DNA from: JALSRK01 sp964461995
GTDB taxonomy: Bacteria; Acidobacteriota; Terriglobia; Bryobacterales; Bryobacteraceae
DNA length: 64,000 nucleotides
Assembly: GCA_964461995.1 (NCBI GenBank)
Contig: CAYWXL010000008.1
Location: forward strand, 38,304 to 102,303
Reading direction: 5' to 3'
Shown here: piece after piece, positions 43,308 through 52,319 of the stretch
Layout of the letters: each line of letters begins with the position of its first letter
Position numbering within the stretch: the stretch's first letter is position 1
Program-made: the position numbers and the translations under genes
The notes under the pieces: model-generated
What the model was told of the DNA's origin: nothing
The model's database searches: none
What the model saw: only the letters and a program-made list of their open reading frames with translations

Positions 43308-45665
43308 ATGGGACGGAAATTTTTGCTGCCGGGGATTCTGCTCCTACTGGCTCCCCCAGCCGGAGCCGAAGAGTTCGTGCTGATTCGGGGAGGGGTCCTT
43401 CCTGGACGTCCCGAAGTGCGCGTTGACGACTTCGAGATGGCCGTCCATCCGGTCACCAACCGGGAGTACAAGCAGTTTGTGGACGCCACCGGGCACGCGC
43501 CGCCGCTTCACTGGGAGAACGGGCGCATACCGGAGGGCTTCGAGGATCACCCGGTGATCTTCGTCAACCGTTACGACGTGCAGGCATACTTGCGCTGGCG
43601 CAGGGAGAAGGAAGGCCGCATCTACCGGCTGCCGACCCGCGCCGAATACGAGTACGCCTCCCGTGCCGGGAGGGCCGAGGCGCGATATCCCTGGGGCAAT
43701 GCGGACCCTGGGGGACGCGTGAACTACGATCCGGCCGGAAACAGGAACTTCGCCGAGTGGCGGCGTTACTTAAAACCGGTGCGCACGGGTGAACCGAATC
43801 CGTGGGGCCTTTACGATCTGGCCGGCAACGTTTGGCAGATGGTTGATTCTTATCCGGATCTCGCCACGAGCCGCTTCGTTTACCGGGTAATGGATTCCGT
43901 GGACCGGGAAGGGTCTCTGGCTGGCGGATCCTGGGCCCGGGGCGAGTATTACTTGCGCTGCGGCGTTTTCGGCAGCGCCTCGCCGGGGATCCGGCACCCG
44001 GACATCGGCTTCCGGGTGGTACGGGAGCCGGAGGGCGCGACGCACTTCCGCCGACAACCTCGGCGCCTCGTCGCTGCCGAGGCTCCCGGAGGCGGCGTCT
44101 ATCTTGGCTGGCAGCTATTGGCCTCCGATCCCGGCAACGTGGGCTTCCACGTCTACCGCTCCGTCCGGCGGGATGCCGCCGGCGTCCGCATCACCGAGGA
44201 GCCGGTCACCGACTCGACCAACTTCGTCGATCACGAGGCTCCAGCGGGCCGCCGCATCTACTATCGCGTCCGCCCGGTCCTGCCGGACGGCTCCGAGGGC
44301 CCTCCATCCGAGTGGGCCGGGATCGAGCCGGGCGCCAAGCCGGGCAACCTCGTGATGCGGTTCGAAGCCTCGGTTTCCCGGGGAGGGGCCGTTCCGGTTT
44401 TCGGCGACCTGGACGGCGACGGGCTGCTCGACGTCGTGCTCCGGCTCGACAACGGCATTCGGGAGATGTCGCGGGATCCGGGCGTCCCAGTCGAGCTGGA
44501 GGCTTTCACGAGCTACGGCCGGTTTCTGTGGCGGCGGCCCCTGGTCTGGCACGACCACTGTTTCGGCAACGCCAATAACGTCCCGGTCAATGTCTTCGAC
44601 CTCGACGGCGACGGGAAAGCCGAAGTCATCTCCCGGCTCCAGGAAGGTGATGACGTCTTCCTCGCTGTGCTGGACGGCATGACCGGCAAGGTACTGCGAA
44701 AGACCCCTTGGCGGAAGATGGTCTCCGACTTCGCCAAGTCTTCTACACGGATCCACATGTCCGTGGCGTTTCTCGATGGGCGGCGGCCGGCCATCGTCAC
44801 GCAGACCGGCCTTTATGAAAACGAGGTCCTGGATGCTTACGACGCCGGCTTGCGGCGTCTCTGGACGTACGAGAGCTTCGCTGAGACTAACGGCAGCGGC
44901 TCACACCGGATCGTCGTGGCCGACGTGGACGGCGACGGCCGGGATGAGGTCTTCAACGGGACGATGCTGCTGAACCCGGACGGGAGCCTGCGGTGGGCCA
45001 TCTACCGGCAGCATCCGGACATCGTCACCGTGGCTCGCATCCTCCCTGGCCTCCCCGGCCGCCAGGTCTTTTATGCCGTCGAGAGCCGCGTTCACGCCGG
45101 CGCCTACCTGGTGGATGCCGATACGGGCAAGATCTTGTGGAAACTCAACGCCGAAGAAGATCCGCGGTGGGTTCACGCCCACACGGGCTGGGCGGCGGAC
45201 ATCTGGGCGGACTCGCCCGGCGTCGAGATGCTGACGAACCGCGACGGACACCTCCGCCGCGAACTCGTGCTGTTCGCCGCCGACGGGAAGATCCTAGCGG
45301 ATCCGTTCCCCCGTGGCTGGCAGCCCGTGAACTGGACCGGCGGCCCAGTGCGGGATCTGATGACGGGCGACGGCCGCAAGATCGGCCGCTTCGACGGCCG
45401 CACTGTGGTGGAACTCCAGGGCGTCCAGGCAGTGGAAAAGAGCGGAGGCGGTTGCCGGATGGTCGCCGACCTCATTGGCGACTACCGTGACGAGATCGTT
45501 TGTACGGGGAAGACCGACAGCGGAGCTCCCGCTGTGTTTGTTTACTCCAACATTACTCCCGCCGCCCGGCGCGAAGTGACCCGTACCGCGCAGCGGGAAT
45601 ACCGGGTCTGGCTAGCGCACAACTGGGGCGGCGGCTACCCTTCCTATTTCGAGTGGCAACATTAG
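43308..45665 (+). CDS. Exported FGE-sulfatase domain fused to a rhamnogalacturonan-lyase-like (PL11) domain
   Basis: A 785-residue protein with a signal peptide (1-~20, APPAGAEE). Residues ~22-245 form an FGE-sulfatase/SUMF1-like domain: FEMAVHPVTNREYKQFVDATG, YRLPTRAEYEYASRAG, YPWGNADPGG, NPWGLYDLAGNVWQMV and a GGSWARGEYYLRC...GFRVVRE end. Then a fibronectin-III-like linker (~260-330), and a third part with FG-GAP-like calcium loops (DLDGDGLLD, DLDGDGKAE, DVDGDGRDE) that matches bacterial family 11 rhamnogalacturonan lyases, including the ending WLAHNWGGGYPSYFEWQH. It is likely secreted for pectin degradation. The role of the FGE domain is unclear; such domains also occur as non-catalytic binding modules. 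Confidence 0.72.
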   Translation: MGRKFLLPGILLLLAPPAGAEEFVLIRGGVLPGRPEVRVDDFEMAVHPVTNREYKQFVDATGHAPPLHWENGRIPEGFEDHPVIFVNRYDVQAYLRWRREKEGRIYRLPTRAEYEYASRAGRAEARYPWGNADPGGRVNYDPAGNRNFAEWRRYLKPVRTGEPNPWGLYDLAGNVWQMVDSYPDLATSRFVYRVMDSVDREGSLAGGSWARGEYYLRCGVFGSASPGIRHPDIGFRVVREPEGATHFRRQPRRLVAAEAPGGGVYLGWQLLASDPGNVGFHVYRSVRRDAAGVRITEEPVTDSTNFVDHEAPAGRRIYYRVRPVLPDGSEGPPSEWAGIEPGAKPGNLVMRFEASVSRGGAVPVFGDLDGDGLLDVVLRLDNGIREMSRDPGVPVELEAFTSYGRFLWRRPLVWHDHCFGNANNVPVNVFDLDGDGKAEVISRLQEGDDVFLAVLDGMTGKVLRKTPWRKMVSDFAKSSTRIHMSVAFLDGRRPAIVTQTGLYENEVLDAYDAGLRRLWTYESFAETNGSGSHRIVVADVDGDGRDEVFNGTMLLNPDGSLRWAIYRQHPDIVTVARILPGLPGRQVFYAVESRVHAGAYLVDADTGKILWKLNAEEDPRWVHAHTGWAADIWADSPGVEMLTNRDGHLRRELVLFAADGKILADPFPRGWQPVNWTGGPVRDLMTGDGRKIGRFDGRTVVELQGVQAVEKSGGGCRMVADLIGDYRDEIVCTGKTDSGAPAVFVYSNITPAARREVTRTAQREYRVWLAHNWGGGYPSYFEWQH

Positions 45666-45764
45666 TTTGCGGCAGTCTGCGGCCGTGCCGCCACGGCAGG
45701 TGTCTCGAAATCGGTACTAAGAGTACTACGGTTTCGCGACGCCTTCACCTAGGAAGAACTCCTG

Positions 45765-47468
45765 ATGGGAGCTGCGCAGGATTTCCCTCATCATGGAGGG
45801 GTGGAGCTGAATCCACAGCGACACGGGCGTGCGCCGGTATCGGGCAGACGGGGTTCGATCGCCCGCAAGTATACTGTTTTCACCGCGTTACTTCTCGCTT
45901 ATGTCAACTTCGTCATCGTCGCCCTAGACATCCGTGCGGGCACCTTCAGCATGACGAAGGCGCTCGCTATGGTGGCGCTTTCCGCGCTGATCGCCGGCGC
46001 CATTGCTAAGTACACCAACCGGGTTCTGGCCCGTCCGCTCCAGTACTTGTTAGAAGGGATCACATCCGTGCGCCAGGGCCGCCTCGAGCCGATCCGCGTG
46101 AGCCGGACGCGGGACGAAGTCGAGTTCGTCGCCGAGAGTTTCAACGCGATGATCGACGACTTGGCGGCGTACCGCAACAAGCTCCGTGAGTATCAAGAGT
46201 CCCTGGAAGATCTCGTCCAGCAGCGGACTCGGGCCCTTGAGGAAGCCTCGTTGCGGGCGCAAGCGGCCAGCAGGGCGAAGAGCGAGTTTCTCGCCAACAT
46301 GTCTCACGAGCTCCGAACTCCGCTCACCGGAGTTCTGGGCATGATCGACATTGTCCTGGACGGCGAGCTGACGCCGGAGCAGCGCGAACACCTTTTGACG
46401 GCGAAGAGTTGTGCGCGCAGTCTCCTGGGGCTGCTGAACGACCTGCTCGACCTCTCCAAGATCGAAGCCGGCAAGATGTCGTTCGAGGAAGTCCCATTTG
46501 ACTTTTACGTTACGGTGAGGGAGACGGCTTGCGCTTTGCGGGCCCGGGCGGCGCAGAAGGGCGTGGAGCTGCGGGTGCGCTTCCAGGACGATGTGCCGCG
46601 GATGATCAGCGGCGATCCGTTGCGGTGGCGCCAGATTCTCAACAACCTCCTCAGTAATGCCATCAAGTTCACCGATGAGGGTTGGGTGGAGCTTCGTGTC
46701 TCCCGGGTTGCGCCCGGTGATGACTCGCGGAGCCCCGCACATCTCGTGGTGGAGGTCGAAGACACGGGCCCTGGCATTCCCGCTGAGAAGTTGGACGTGA
46801 TTTTCGAAGAATTCACACAGGCCGATGGGAGCATCAGCCGGCGCTACGGCGGGACGGGGCTGGGGCTGGCGATCACGCGGCGCTTGGTGGAAATGTTGGG
46901 TGGCCGGATCACTGTGACCAGCAGTCTCGGTGAGGGGAGTACTTTCCGCGTGGAGGTGCCTTGCCGGCCGGTGTCGCTGTGGCCGCGCCCCCGGAAAGCG
47001 GCCGGCCAGGAGGCTGATTCTGCCTCCGAGCCCGCTGGCCGTGGGCAGTCCAAAGGTAGGATTCTCGTTGTCGAGGACAACCCGGTGAACCGCCGGGTAT
47101 TCGCGGCGATCTTGAAAAAGGAAGGCTACGACGTAGAGTTGGCCAACGATGGAGGCGAGGCCGTCGCCGCTCTCGAGCGAGGTTCTTTCTCCCTCGTCCT
47201 TATGGATATCCAGATGCCCGGCGTGGACGGCTTGGCCGCCACGCACCGGATTCGCCAGAATCCTGCCTGGGCTTCGATCCCCATCGTCGCCGTTACTGCG
47301 CACTCGTCGGCGACGCACCGCGACCTCTGTTTGAAAGAGGGCATGGACGCCTTCCTGACGAAGCCGGTGAACCGGACCGCCTTGTTGTCGGTCGTGGACC
47401 GCTACGTCAACGATCAGGGCCCCTCCACCTCAGAGGTCATGGCCGAAGACCTAGCCGGCTGCCGATAG
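45765..47468 (+). CDS. Hybrid sensor histidine kinase
   Basis: A 567-residue kinase. Two membrane helices (~35-55 and ~65-85) with a very short periplasmic part are followed by a HAMP-like segment (LEGITSVRQGRLEPI), a coiled coil, HisKA with FLANMSHELRTPLTG (His ~180), HATPase_c with NNLLSNAIKFTDEG, DTGPGIP and RYGGTGLGL, and a C-terminal receiver (ILVVEDNPVNRRVF, LVLMDIQMPG, FLTKPV). Both phosphotransfer residues are present. There is no partner regulator next to it. Its stop overlaps the convergent decarboxylase gene by 18 nt. Confidence 0.93.
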   Translation: MGAAQDFPHHGGVELNPQRHGRAPVSGRRGSIARKYTVFTALLLAYVNFVIVALDIRAGTFSMTKALAMVALSALIAGAIAKYTNRVLARPLQYLLEGITSVRQGRLEPIRVSRTRDEVEFVAESFNAMIDDLAAYRNKLREYQESLEDLVQQRTRALEEASLRAQAASRAKSEFLANMSHELRTPLTGVLGMIDIVLDGELTPEQREHLLTAKSCARSLLGLLNDLLDLSKIEAGKMSFEEVPFDFYVTVRETACALRARAAQKGVELRVRFQDDVPRMISGDPLRWRQILNNLLSNAIKFTDEGWVELRVSRVAPGDDSRSPAHLVVEVEDTGPGIPAEKLDVIFEEFTQADGSISRRYGGTGLGLAITRRLVEMLGGRITVTSSLGEGSTFRVEVPCRPVSLWPRPRKAAGQEADSASEPAGRGQSKGRILVVEDNPVNRRVFAAILKKEGYDVELANDGGEAVAALERGSFSLVLMDIQMPGVDGLAATHRIRQNPAWASIPIVAVTAHSSATHRDLCLKEGMDAFLTKPVNRTALLSVVDRYVNDQGPSTSEVMAEDLAGCR

Positions 47469-48857
47469 CTTTTCTGCCGCCTCACGAATCAGCCGCCATA
47501 CTGTTTCCACGTCTTCCTTCGTAGTCTTCGCGTTTCCGATTGCGCACCGGATCACGAAGCGGCCACCGAGCACGTTGTGGGAGAGGAACGCTTCTCCTGA
47601 GTCGTTCACCGTCTTGAACAGCCGCCGGTTCTCCTCATCCGAGCCCCGGTAGCGGAAGCAGACCAGCGAAAGCCGCACCGGGGCGACGATTTCGAAGCGG
47701 CCGTCTTCTTTCATCTGTCCGGCCAGCCACTTCGCCCAGCTCACGTGGTTGCGGATCAGCTCCGCCACGCCTTTCCGGCCCAGCCGCCGCATCAGGAACC
47801 AAAGCTTCAGCGCCCGGAAGCGGCGGCCCAGGGGCAGGCAGTAGTCCATGAAGTTCACCGCCCGCGTGTCTTCATCGGTCCGCAGGTACTCCGGCGAGAG
47901 AGTGAAAGCGCGGCGCAGGACTTCCGGCCGCCGGGTGTAGAAGACGCTGCAGTCCATCGGCGTGAAGAGCCACTTCTGCGGGCTCACCACCAGCGAGTGG
48001 GCCCTTTCGACGCCGTCGAGCACGAACCGGAACTCCTCGGCAACGGCCGCCGATCCTCCGTAGGCGGCGTCCACGTGGAGCCAGAGGCCGTAGCGGGCGG
48101 CGATCTCGCCGATCGGGCCGAGGGGATCGACACTGGCCACCGAAGTGGTGCCGGCGGTGGCGGCCACGAAAAACGGACGCAGGCCGTCAGCGGCGTCGCG
48201 CTCGATGGCCCGTTCCAGCTCCTCGGGGATCATCTGGAACTCCGGATCCACCGGGACCTTCCGCACGTGAGTCTGGGCGATGCCGGCGGTGATGGCGGCC
48301 TTCTCGATCGAGGAGTGCGCCTGCTCGGAGGTATAGACGGTGAGGGGAAGGGGGGGCTTGCCGGCCCGGGCGCCGGGATCCGCCGCCTCCCGGGCTGCGG
48401 CCAGCGCGTGGATGGCGCCTACGGACGCGGTATCCAGGATCAGCCCGAACCAGCCCGGCTTCAGCCCCAGCCACTGCCGCAGCCAGTCGAGGGTCACCTG
48501 CTCCAGTTCGGTCCCCGCCGGCGAGCTCTGCCAGAGCATGCCGTTCTGGTTCAGCGCCGCCGTCAGCGCCTCGGCGAGCACGCCTTCAGCCGAGCCGGTG
48601 ATGGCGAAGTAGCCGCAGAACCGGGGATGGTTCCAGTGGGTCGCCGCCGGCAGGATCAGCTCCTGGAAGTCCCGCAGGATCGCTTCCATGGGTTCGCCTT
48701 GCTCGGGGCCGGAGGCCGGCAGTTTCTTGACGAGATCGCCGGGCTCCATCCGGGGCAGGATGCGATAGTCGCGGACATTGGCCAGGTAGTCGGCGATCCA
48801 GTCGATCACCTCGTGTCCGAACCGGCGGAATTCCTCGGCATCCATAGGCGCGCTCAT
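47451..48857 (-). CDS. PLP-dependent group II decarboxylase (aromatic amino-acid type)
   Basis: A 468-residue fold-type I PLP enzyme. WNHPRFCGYFAITGS and SSPAGTELEQVTLDWL are family features. The PLP region includes HVDAAYGGSAA (~245) and the Schiff-base lysine in VSPQKWLFTPMDCSV (~300). This is the pattern of DOPA/tryptophan/tyrosine decarboxylases. The substrate cannot be fixed. A second Met (residue 5) is an alternative start. An extended -10 (TGCTATCTT) ends 7 nt before the ATG, predicting a leaderless transcript. Confidence 0.88.
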   Translation of the reverse strand: MSAPMDAEEFRRFGHEVIDWIADYLANVRDYRILPRMEPGDLVKKLPASGPEQGEPMEAILRDFQELILPAATHWNHPRFCGYFAITGSAEGVLAEALTAALNQNGMLWQSSPAGTELEQVTLDWLRQWLGLKPGWFGLILDTASVGAIHALAAAREAADPGARAGKPPLPLTVYTSEQAHSSIEKAAITAGIAQTHVRKVPVDPEFQMIPEELERAIERDAADGLRPFFVAATAGTTSVASVDPLGPIGEIAARYGLWLHVDAAYGGSAAVAEEFRFVLDGVERAHSLVVSPQKWLFTPMDCSVFYTRRPEVLRRAFTLSPEYLRTDEDTRAVNFMDYCLPLGRRFRALKLWFLMRRLGRKGVAELIRNHVSWAKWLAGQMKEDGRFEIVAPVRLSLVCFRYRGSDEENRRLFKTVNDSGEAFLSHNVLGGRFVIRCAIGNAKTTKEDVETVWRLIREAAEKLSAAG

Positions 48858-48864
48858 GCCTCAC

Positions 48865-48873
48865 AAGATAGCA
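48865..48873 (-). promoter_or_regulatory. Predicted extended -10 for the leaderless decarboxylase gene
   Basis: On the minus strand TGCTATCTT (hexamer TATCTT, 48870 to 48865) ends 7 nt before the ATG at 48857. The intervening GTGAGGC holds at most a GAGG too close to the start to act as a Shine-Dalgarno site. Confidence 0.45.
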
Positions 48874-48911
48874 CCGGCCCCGGCGGGGCGTTTTCCAGGG
48901 CCTTCGTGCTT

Positions 48912-51900
48912 CTACGTTGCAGGGGCCGCGGCGCGCCGGGAGAACCAGCGCAGCAGTCCCCACCCGGCCAGCAAGCAGAGGGCGGCCGCGGCAATCCCGT
49001 TCCACCGTACATCAGCCGCCGGCTGGGCGATCAGCGTGGCGGAAAGCTGCGCGGCCTCGAACCAGAAGAACCCCACTGCGAAACCCGCCGGATCCAGGCC
49101 GAGCGTACCGACGAGGAAGATGAGCAGCGCCACCGCCAGCGCCGCTTCGGCGAAGTAGAAGCCCCACTGCCAGCCGTTCGTCGCCCGGCCGAGGGCGATC
49201 AGTCCTAGCACGGCAAACAGCGCCGCCGCCCCCCAGCGGCTGCGGAGGTACCGGTAGGCCGCCGCTCCGGCGATGATCACCAGGCCGGCGGCGAGAAGCG
49301 CCGCGAAGGCGCTTCGGGTGACGGCGGAAACCGCGGGCAGGAAGGATCCGGCGCCCGGCGCCTCCCACAGCGGCAGATTCAGCCGCTCTCCCGGCAGGAA
49401 GTCCTCCGCCCAGCCGAAGATCCGCAGCAGCCCCCACAGCAGGGCCGCTACTGCGGCCGCGCGGAGCGGCGACGGGCGCACAAACCGCCGGTAACCGGCG
49501 GCGATCTGCAAGAAGACGTCGCTGGCGGTGACCAGCACCACCGTTCCGAGGCCGGTGATCAAGATCAGCATGAACCGGTTCAGCAGCCACTGCCCGGCGA
49601 AGTTCTCGAGCGGCGTGGCGGTGTTGTATCCCAGGAGCGCGTCCGGCCACTGGTTGATGGCGCCGGCCGCCGACAGGGCCATCGCCACCGCCCCGGAGGC
49701 GGCGTAGAAGCGCCAGCGAAGCTCGGTGCGCAGTTCTTCCCGGCGCGCCCCGAGCCGGAGCACGAAGACCACCAGCAGCGGCGTCGCCAGCGCGCCCAGA
49801 AGCGCCGGACCGATGTACTGCTGCAAACGCGGGCGCCGGTAGGCCCGCAGCCACTCTTCGGGCAGCTTGAGAAACTTGCGGAAGAAGGCCGGCTCGTCGC
49901 CCAGCAGCGACAGCGAGAGCCGCGCCCGCGCCTCGCCGGCGCGGAATTCCGTGTCTTCCCAGACGAAGTCGTAGTCGCGGCGGCGCTCGCGTTTCTCCGA
50001 GTTGCTGCTCACCAGGCGGTAGCCGGACAGATCGATCTGCTGTTCCCGGGTGACATAGTCGCGGGCGACGGTCAGGGCCTCTTTTTCGGGCAAGTCGGCT
50101 CCGGGATCGGTCTCCGCCAGCAGATGGTCCACCCGGTAGGCCTTGCCGTCCTGCCGCACGTAGATCCGCCACTCCTGGCGCTCGAGCGGCCGCACGTAGC
50201 GCACGTACCAGACGCCGTGAAAGGTGCGCTCCTGGACGATCCGGTTGGCCGCCTCCGCGCCGGCCACTTGTCTCAAGTACTCGAAGTCCTCGAGCGAGAG
50301 GTTCGGCAGGAACGCCGCCCCGCGCCGCCAGTTTCCCGGGTCCTCGCCCCGCTGCTTCAGCGCCGAGTCCGCGATCTGCAGCGCCTCGGCCCGGGAGATC
50401 CGGATTTCGATGAAGTCCCCGAAGACCACCGGCTTCAGCCACAGGCCCGCCGCCAGGGCCGCCGCAGCCGCCGCGTAGAGATAGCGGGCCGGCCACTTGC
50501 CCCGGATCGGCTCTCCGGGGATGCGCCGCACGGGTTCGGCTCGCGGAGCCTCCGGCTCTGCGGCCCGGTTCAACAGCTCCTCCTCGACCGGGAACCCGCC
50601 TCGCCGCCGGTAGCGCCACAGGCAGTAGCCGAGCGGCGCCAGCACCGCGCCCGAGACCAGGATTCCGCTCAGCCGGTAGTGCCAGCCCTGGGCCTCGAAC
50701 AGCATGGTGCTCACCAGCAGGGCGTCGATCGTGTAGTGCCAGACCAGCGTGGCCACGATGCCGAAGCGCAGGAACAGCCAGCCCGCCGCGACGCCGATCA
50801 GGCCCACCTCGATGCCGCGGATGTAGCCGGGCTGTTGGGGATAGTTCGCGTGCAGGAAACCCCAGACGAAGGCCGGGATCAGCACGGCCAGCCACGAAGA
50901 TTTGAGGTACTTCTTCAGCAGCGGGATCGCCAGCAGCCGGAACCAGAACTCTTCCGAGGTCGAGGCCAGTACGCCCACCGCCATCGGATAGAGCCACGGC
51001 GCGGCGGTGGAGAGCACGTCGGAGTAGCCCACGTCCTGGGGCGTCCAGACGCCGAAGCGCTTGCCCAGCAGATAGAAGCCCACCACGTAGGCCAGGTGGG
51101 CCCCGGCGAATCCCAGGCCCGCCACTGCTCCCCGGAAGAACTCCCGCGTCTCGAGCCCCCGCTTGCGGAACACGCTGGCGAGCGCCAGCCTCTCCGGGGC
51201 GCTCCGCCGGTAGAGGGCCAGCCCGGGGGCGGCGGCCAGCAACACGTAGGCGAGATAACCCACACCGGTCCCCAGCCCCGAGAGCAGGGCAAGCACGACC
51301 ATCTGGTGGAACGTCGTGCTCGTAGGCATGCTGTCCAGGTGAAAGGGCAGCAGGTTCCACTCGTTGAGCGCGGCCACCACGCCCACCACGCCGCAGATCG
51401 CAAGCAGCGGCGCCCAGCGCACCTCGTGGCGGCGCAGCGCCCGCACCAGCACGGCGATGGCGGCCACGATCAAGAGCGCGAACAGGGCCCACGCGATCGT
51501 GGCGTACAGCTCGTTGGCCGAGCGCAGCCGCGCGTACTCTCTCGTCCACCGCTCCGGCACGTGCAGGTACTCGGAGTAGTAGCCGACGTCGCCGCCCTGG
51601 ACCACGACCGACCGCCGGTAGGTGGCGTCTTTGACTTGGAAGCCTTCCTGCTCCCAGGTGAAGACGTAGTCGTAGCGTTCCGGGCGCTCCTCGAGCCGCT
51701 CCTCCACCAGCCGGTGGGCGGCGCTGGTCTGCTCTTGCAGGAAGCGCTCGGCGATGGCGTAGGCCTCGTCCCGCCCGAGCCGCGCTCCCGGCCGGGCTTC
51801 CGGGACCACGTGGCGGAACCCGACGAGCCGGCCGTCCGGCGCCAGGTAGACGCGCAGCTCTTCCTTCTCCGGCGGGCGGAACCAGCGGGCCCGCCACCGC

Positions 51901-52211
51901 CAGACCGCAACCTGTCCGGCCATCAGCCGGTTGGCCTCCTCCAGGCCCAGCTCGCGCTCCAGGAACAGTTGAGCGCTCGTGTCCGAGTCGAACAGCGTGA
52001 GGTTGTGGAAGCCTTCGGTGGAGAGGCCGCGGCTCTCGAGGAATTCGCGGGCCTTATCGGTGATCTCGCTCTTCGTGTAGCGAAGCTCGATCGAGGCTTG
52101 GGGGAAGGCGGCCGAGTAGTTGGCGATGGTGAACGCCGCCGACGCAGCCAGGATCAGCGCCACCGCGGCCGCCAGGCGCTTGTCTTCGGCGCGCAGCTTC
52201 TCGAGGCCCAT
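48912..52211 (-). CDS. Tandem-duplicated CPBP-family intramembrane protease
   Basis: A 1099-residue inner-membrane protein made of two similar halves. Each half has a periplasmic domain with an EEANR/AEAANR segment, a RWFRPPEKEELRVYL-type strand and a YDYVF/YDFVW segment, followed by a bundle of helices. The first half ends in a complete CPBP (Abi/Rce1-type) core: EEFWFRL (Glu-Glu and Arg near residue 416), FLHANYP (~450) and HYTIDAL (~490). The second half (residues ~600-1099) keeps the periplasmic domain and helices but lacks the EExxxR and His motifs, so it is probably non-catalytic. The ATG at 52211 is preceded by a TGG-TTCAAT -10 and no Shine-Dalgarno sequence. Confidence 0.8.
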   Translation of the reverse strand: MGLEKLRAEDKRLAAAVALILAASAAFTIANYSAAFPQASIELRYTKSEITDKAREFLESRGLSTEGFHNLTLFDSDTSAQLFLERELGLEEANRLMAGQVAVWRWRARWFRPPEKEELRVYLAPDGRLVGFRHVVPEARPGARLGRDEAYAIAERFLQEQTSAAHRLVEERLEERPERYDYVFTWEQEGFQVKDATYRRSVVVQGGDVGYYSEYLHVPERWTREYARLRSANELYATIAWALFALLIVAAIAVLVRALRRHEVRWAPLLAICGVVGVVAALNEWNLLPFHLDSMPTSTTFHQMVVLALLSGLGTGVGYLAYVLLAAAPGLALYRRSAPERLALASVFRKRGLETREFFRGAVAGLGFAGAHLAYVVGFYLLGKRFGVWTPQDVGYSDVLSTAAPWLYPMAVGVLASTSEEFWFRLLAIPLLKKYLKSSWLAVLIPAFVWGFLHANYPQQPGYIRGIEVGLIGVAAGWLFLRFGIVATLVWHYTIDALLVSTMLFEAQGWHYRLSGILVSGAVLAPLGYCLWRYRRRGGFPVEEELLNRAAEPEAPRAEPVRRIPGEPIRGKWPARYLYAAAAAALAAGLWLKPVVFGDFIEIRISRAEALQIADSALKQRGEDPGNWRRGAAFLPNLSLEDFEYLRQVAGAEAANRIVQERTFHGVWYVRYVRPLERQEWRIYVRQDGKAYRVDHLLAETDPGADLPEKEALTVARDYVTREQQIDLSGYRLVSSNSEKRERRRDYDFVWEDTEFRAGEARARLSLSLLGDEPAFFRKFLKLPEEWLRAYRRPRLQQYIGPALLGALATPLLVVFVLRLGARREELRTELRWRFYAASGAVAMALSAAGAINQWPDALLGYNTATPLENFAGQWLLNRFMLILITGLGTVVLVTASDVFLQIAAGYRRFVRPSPLRAAAVAALLWGLLRIFGWAEDFLPGERLNLPLWEAPGAGSFLPAVSAVTRSAFAALLAAGLVIIAGAAAYRYLRSRWGAAALFAVLGLIALGRATNGWQWGFYFAEAALAVALLIFLVGTLGLDPAGFAVGFFWFEAAQLSATLIAQPAADVRWNGIAAAALCLLAGWGLLRWFSRRAAAPAT

Positions 52212-52218
52212 CAGGTCA

Positions 52219-52227
52219 ATTGAACCA
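52219..52227 (-). promoter_or_regulatory. Predicted extended -10 for the leaderless CPBP gene
   Basis: On the minus strand TGGTTCAAT (hexamer TTCAAT, 52224 to 52219) ends 7 nt before the ATG at 52211. The intervening TGACCTG holds no Shine-Dalgarno core. Confidence 0.4.
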
Positions 52228-52319
52228 CAGCTCCGGATAGACGCCTGCGCGGAAGAGAGAGCTGCACGCCGTGAGCTGCGCGGCGCCGCAAGAAGCGCCC
52301 AGCCGGTCCGGAGCGGGCT

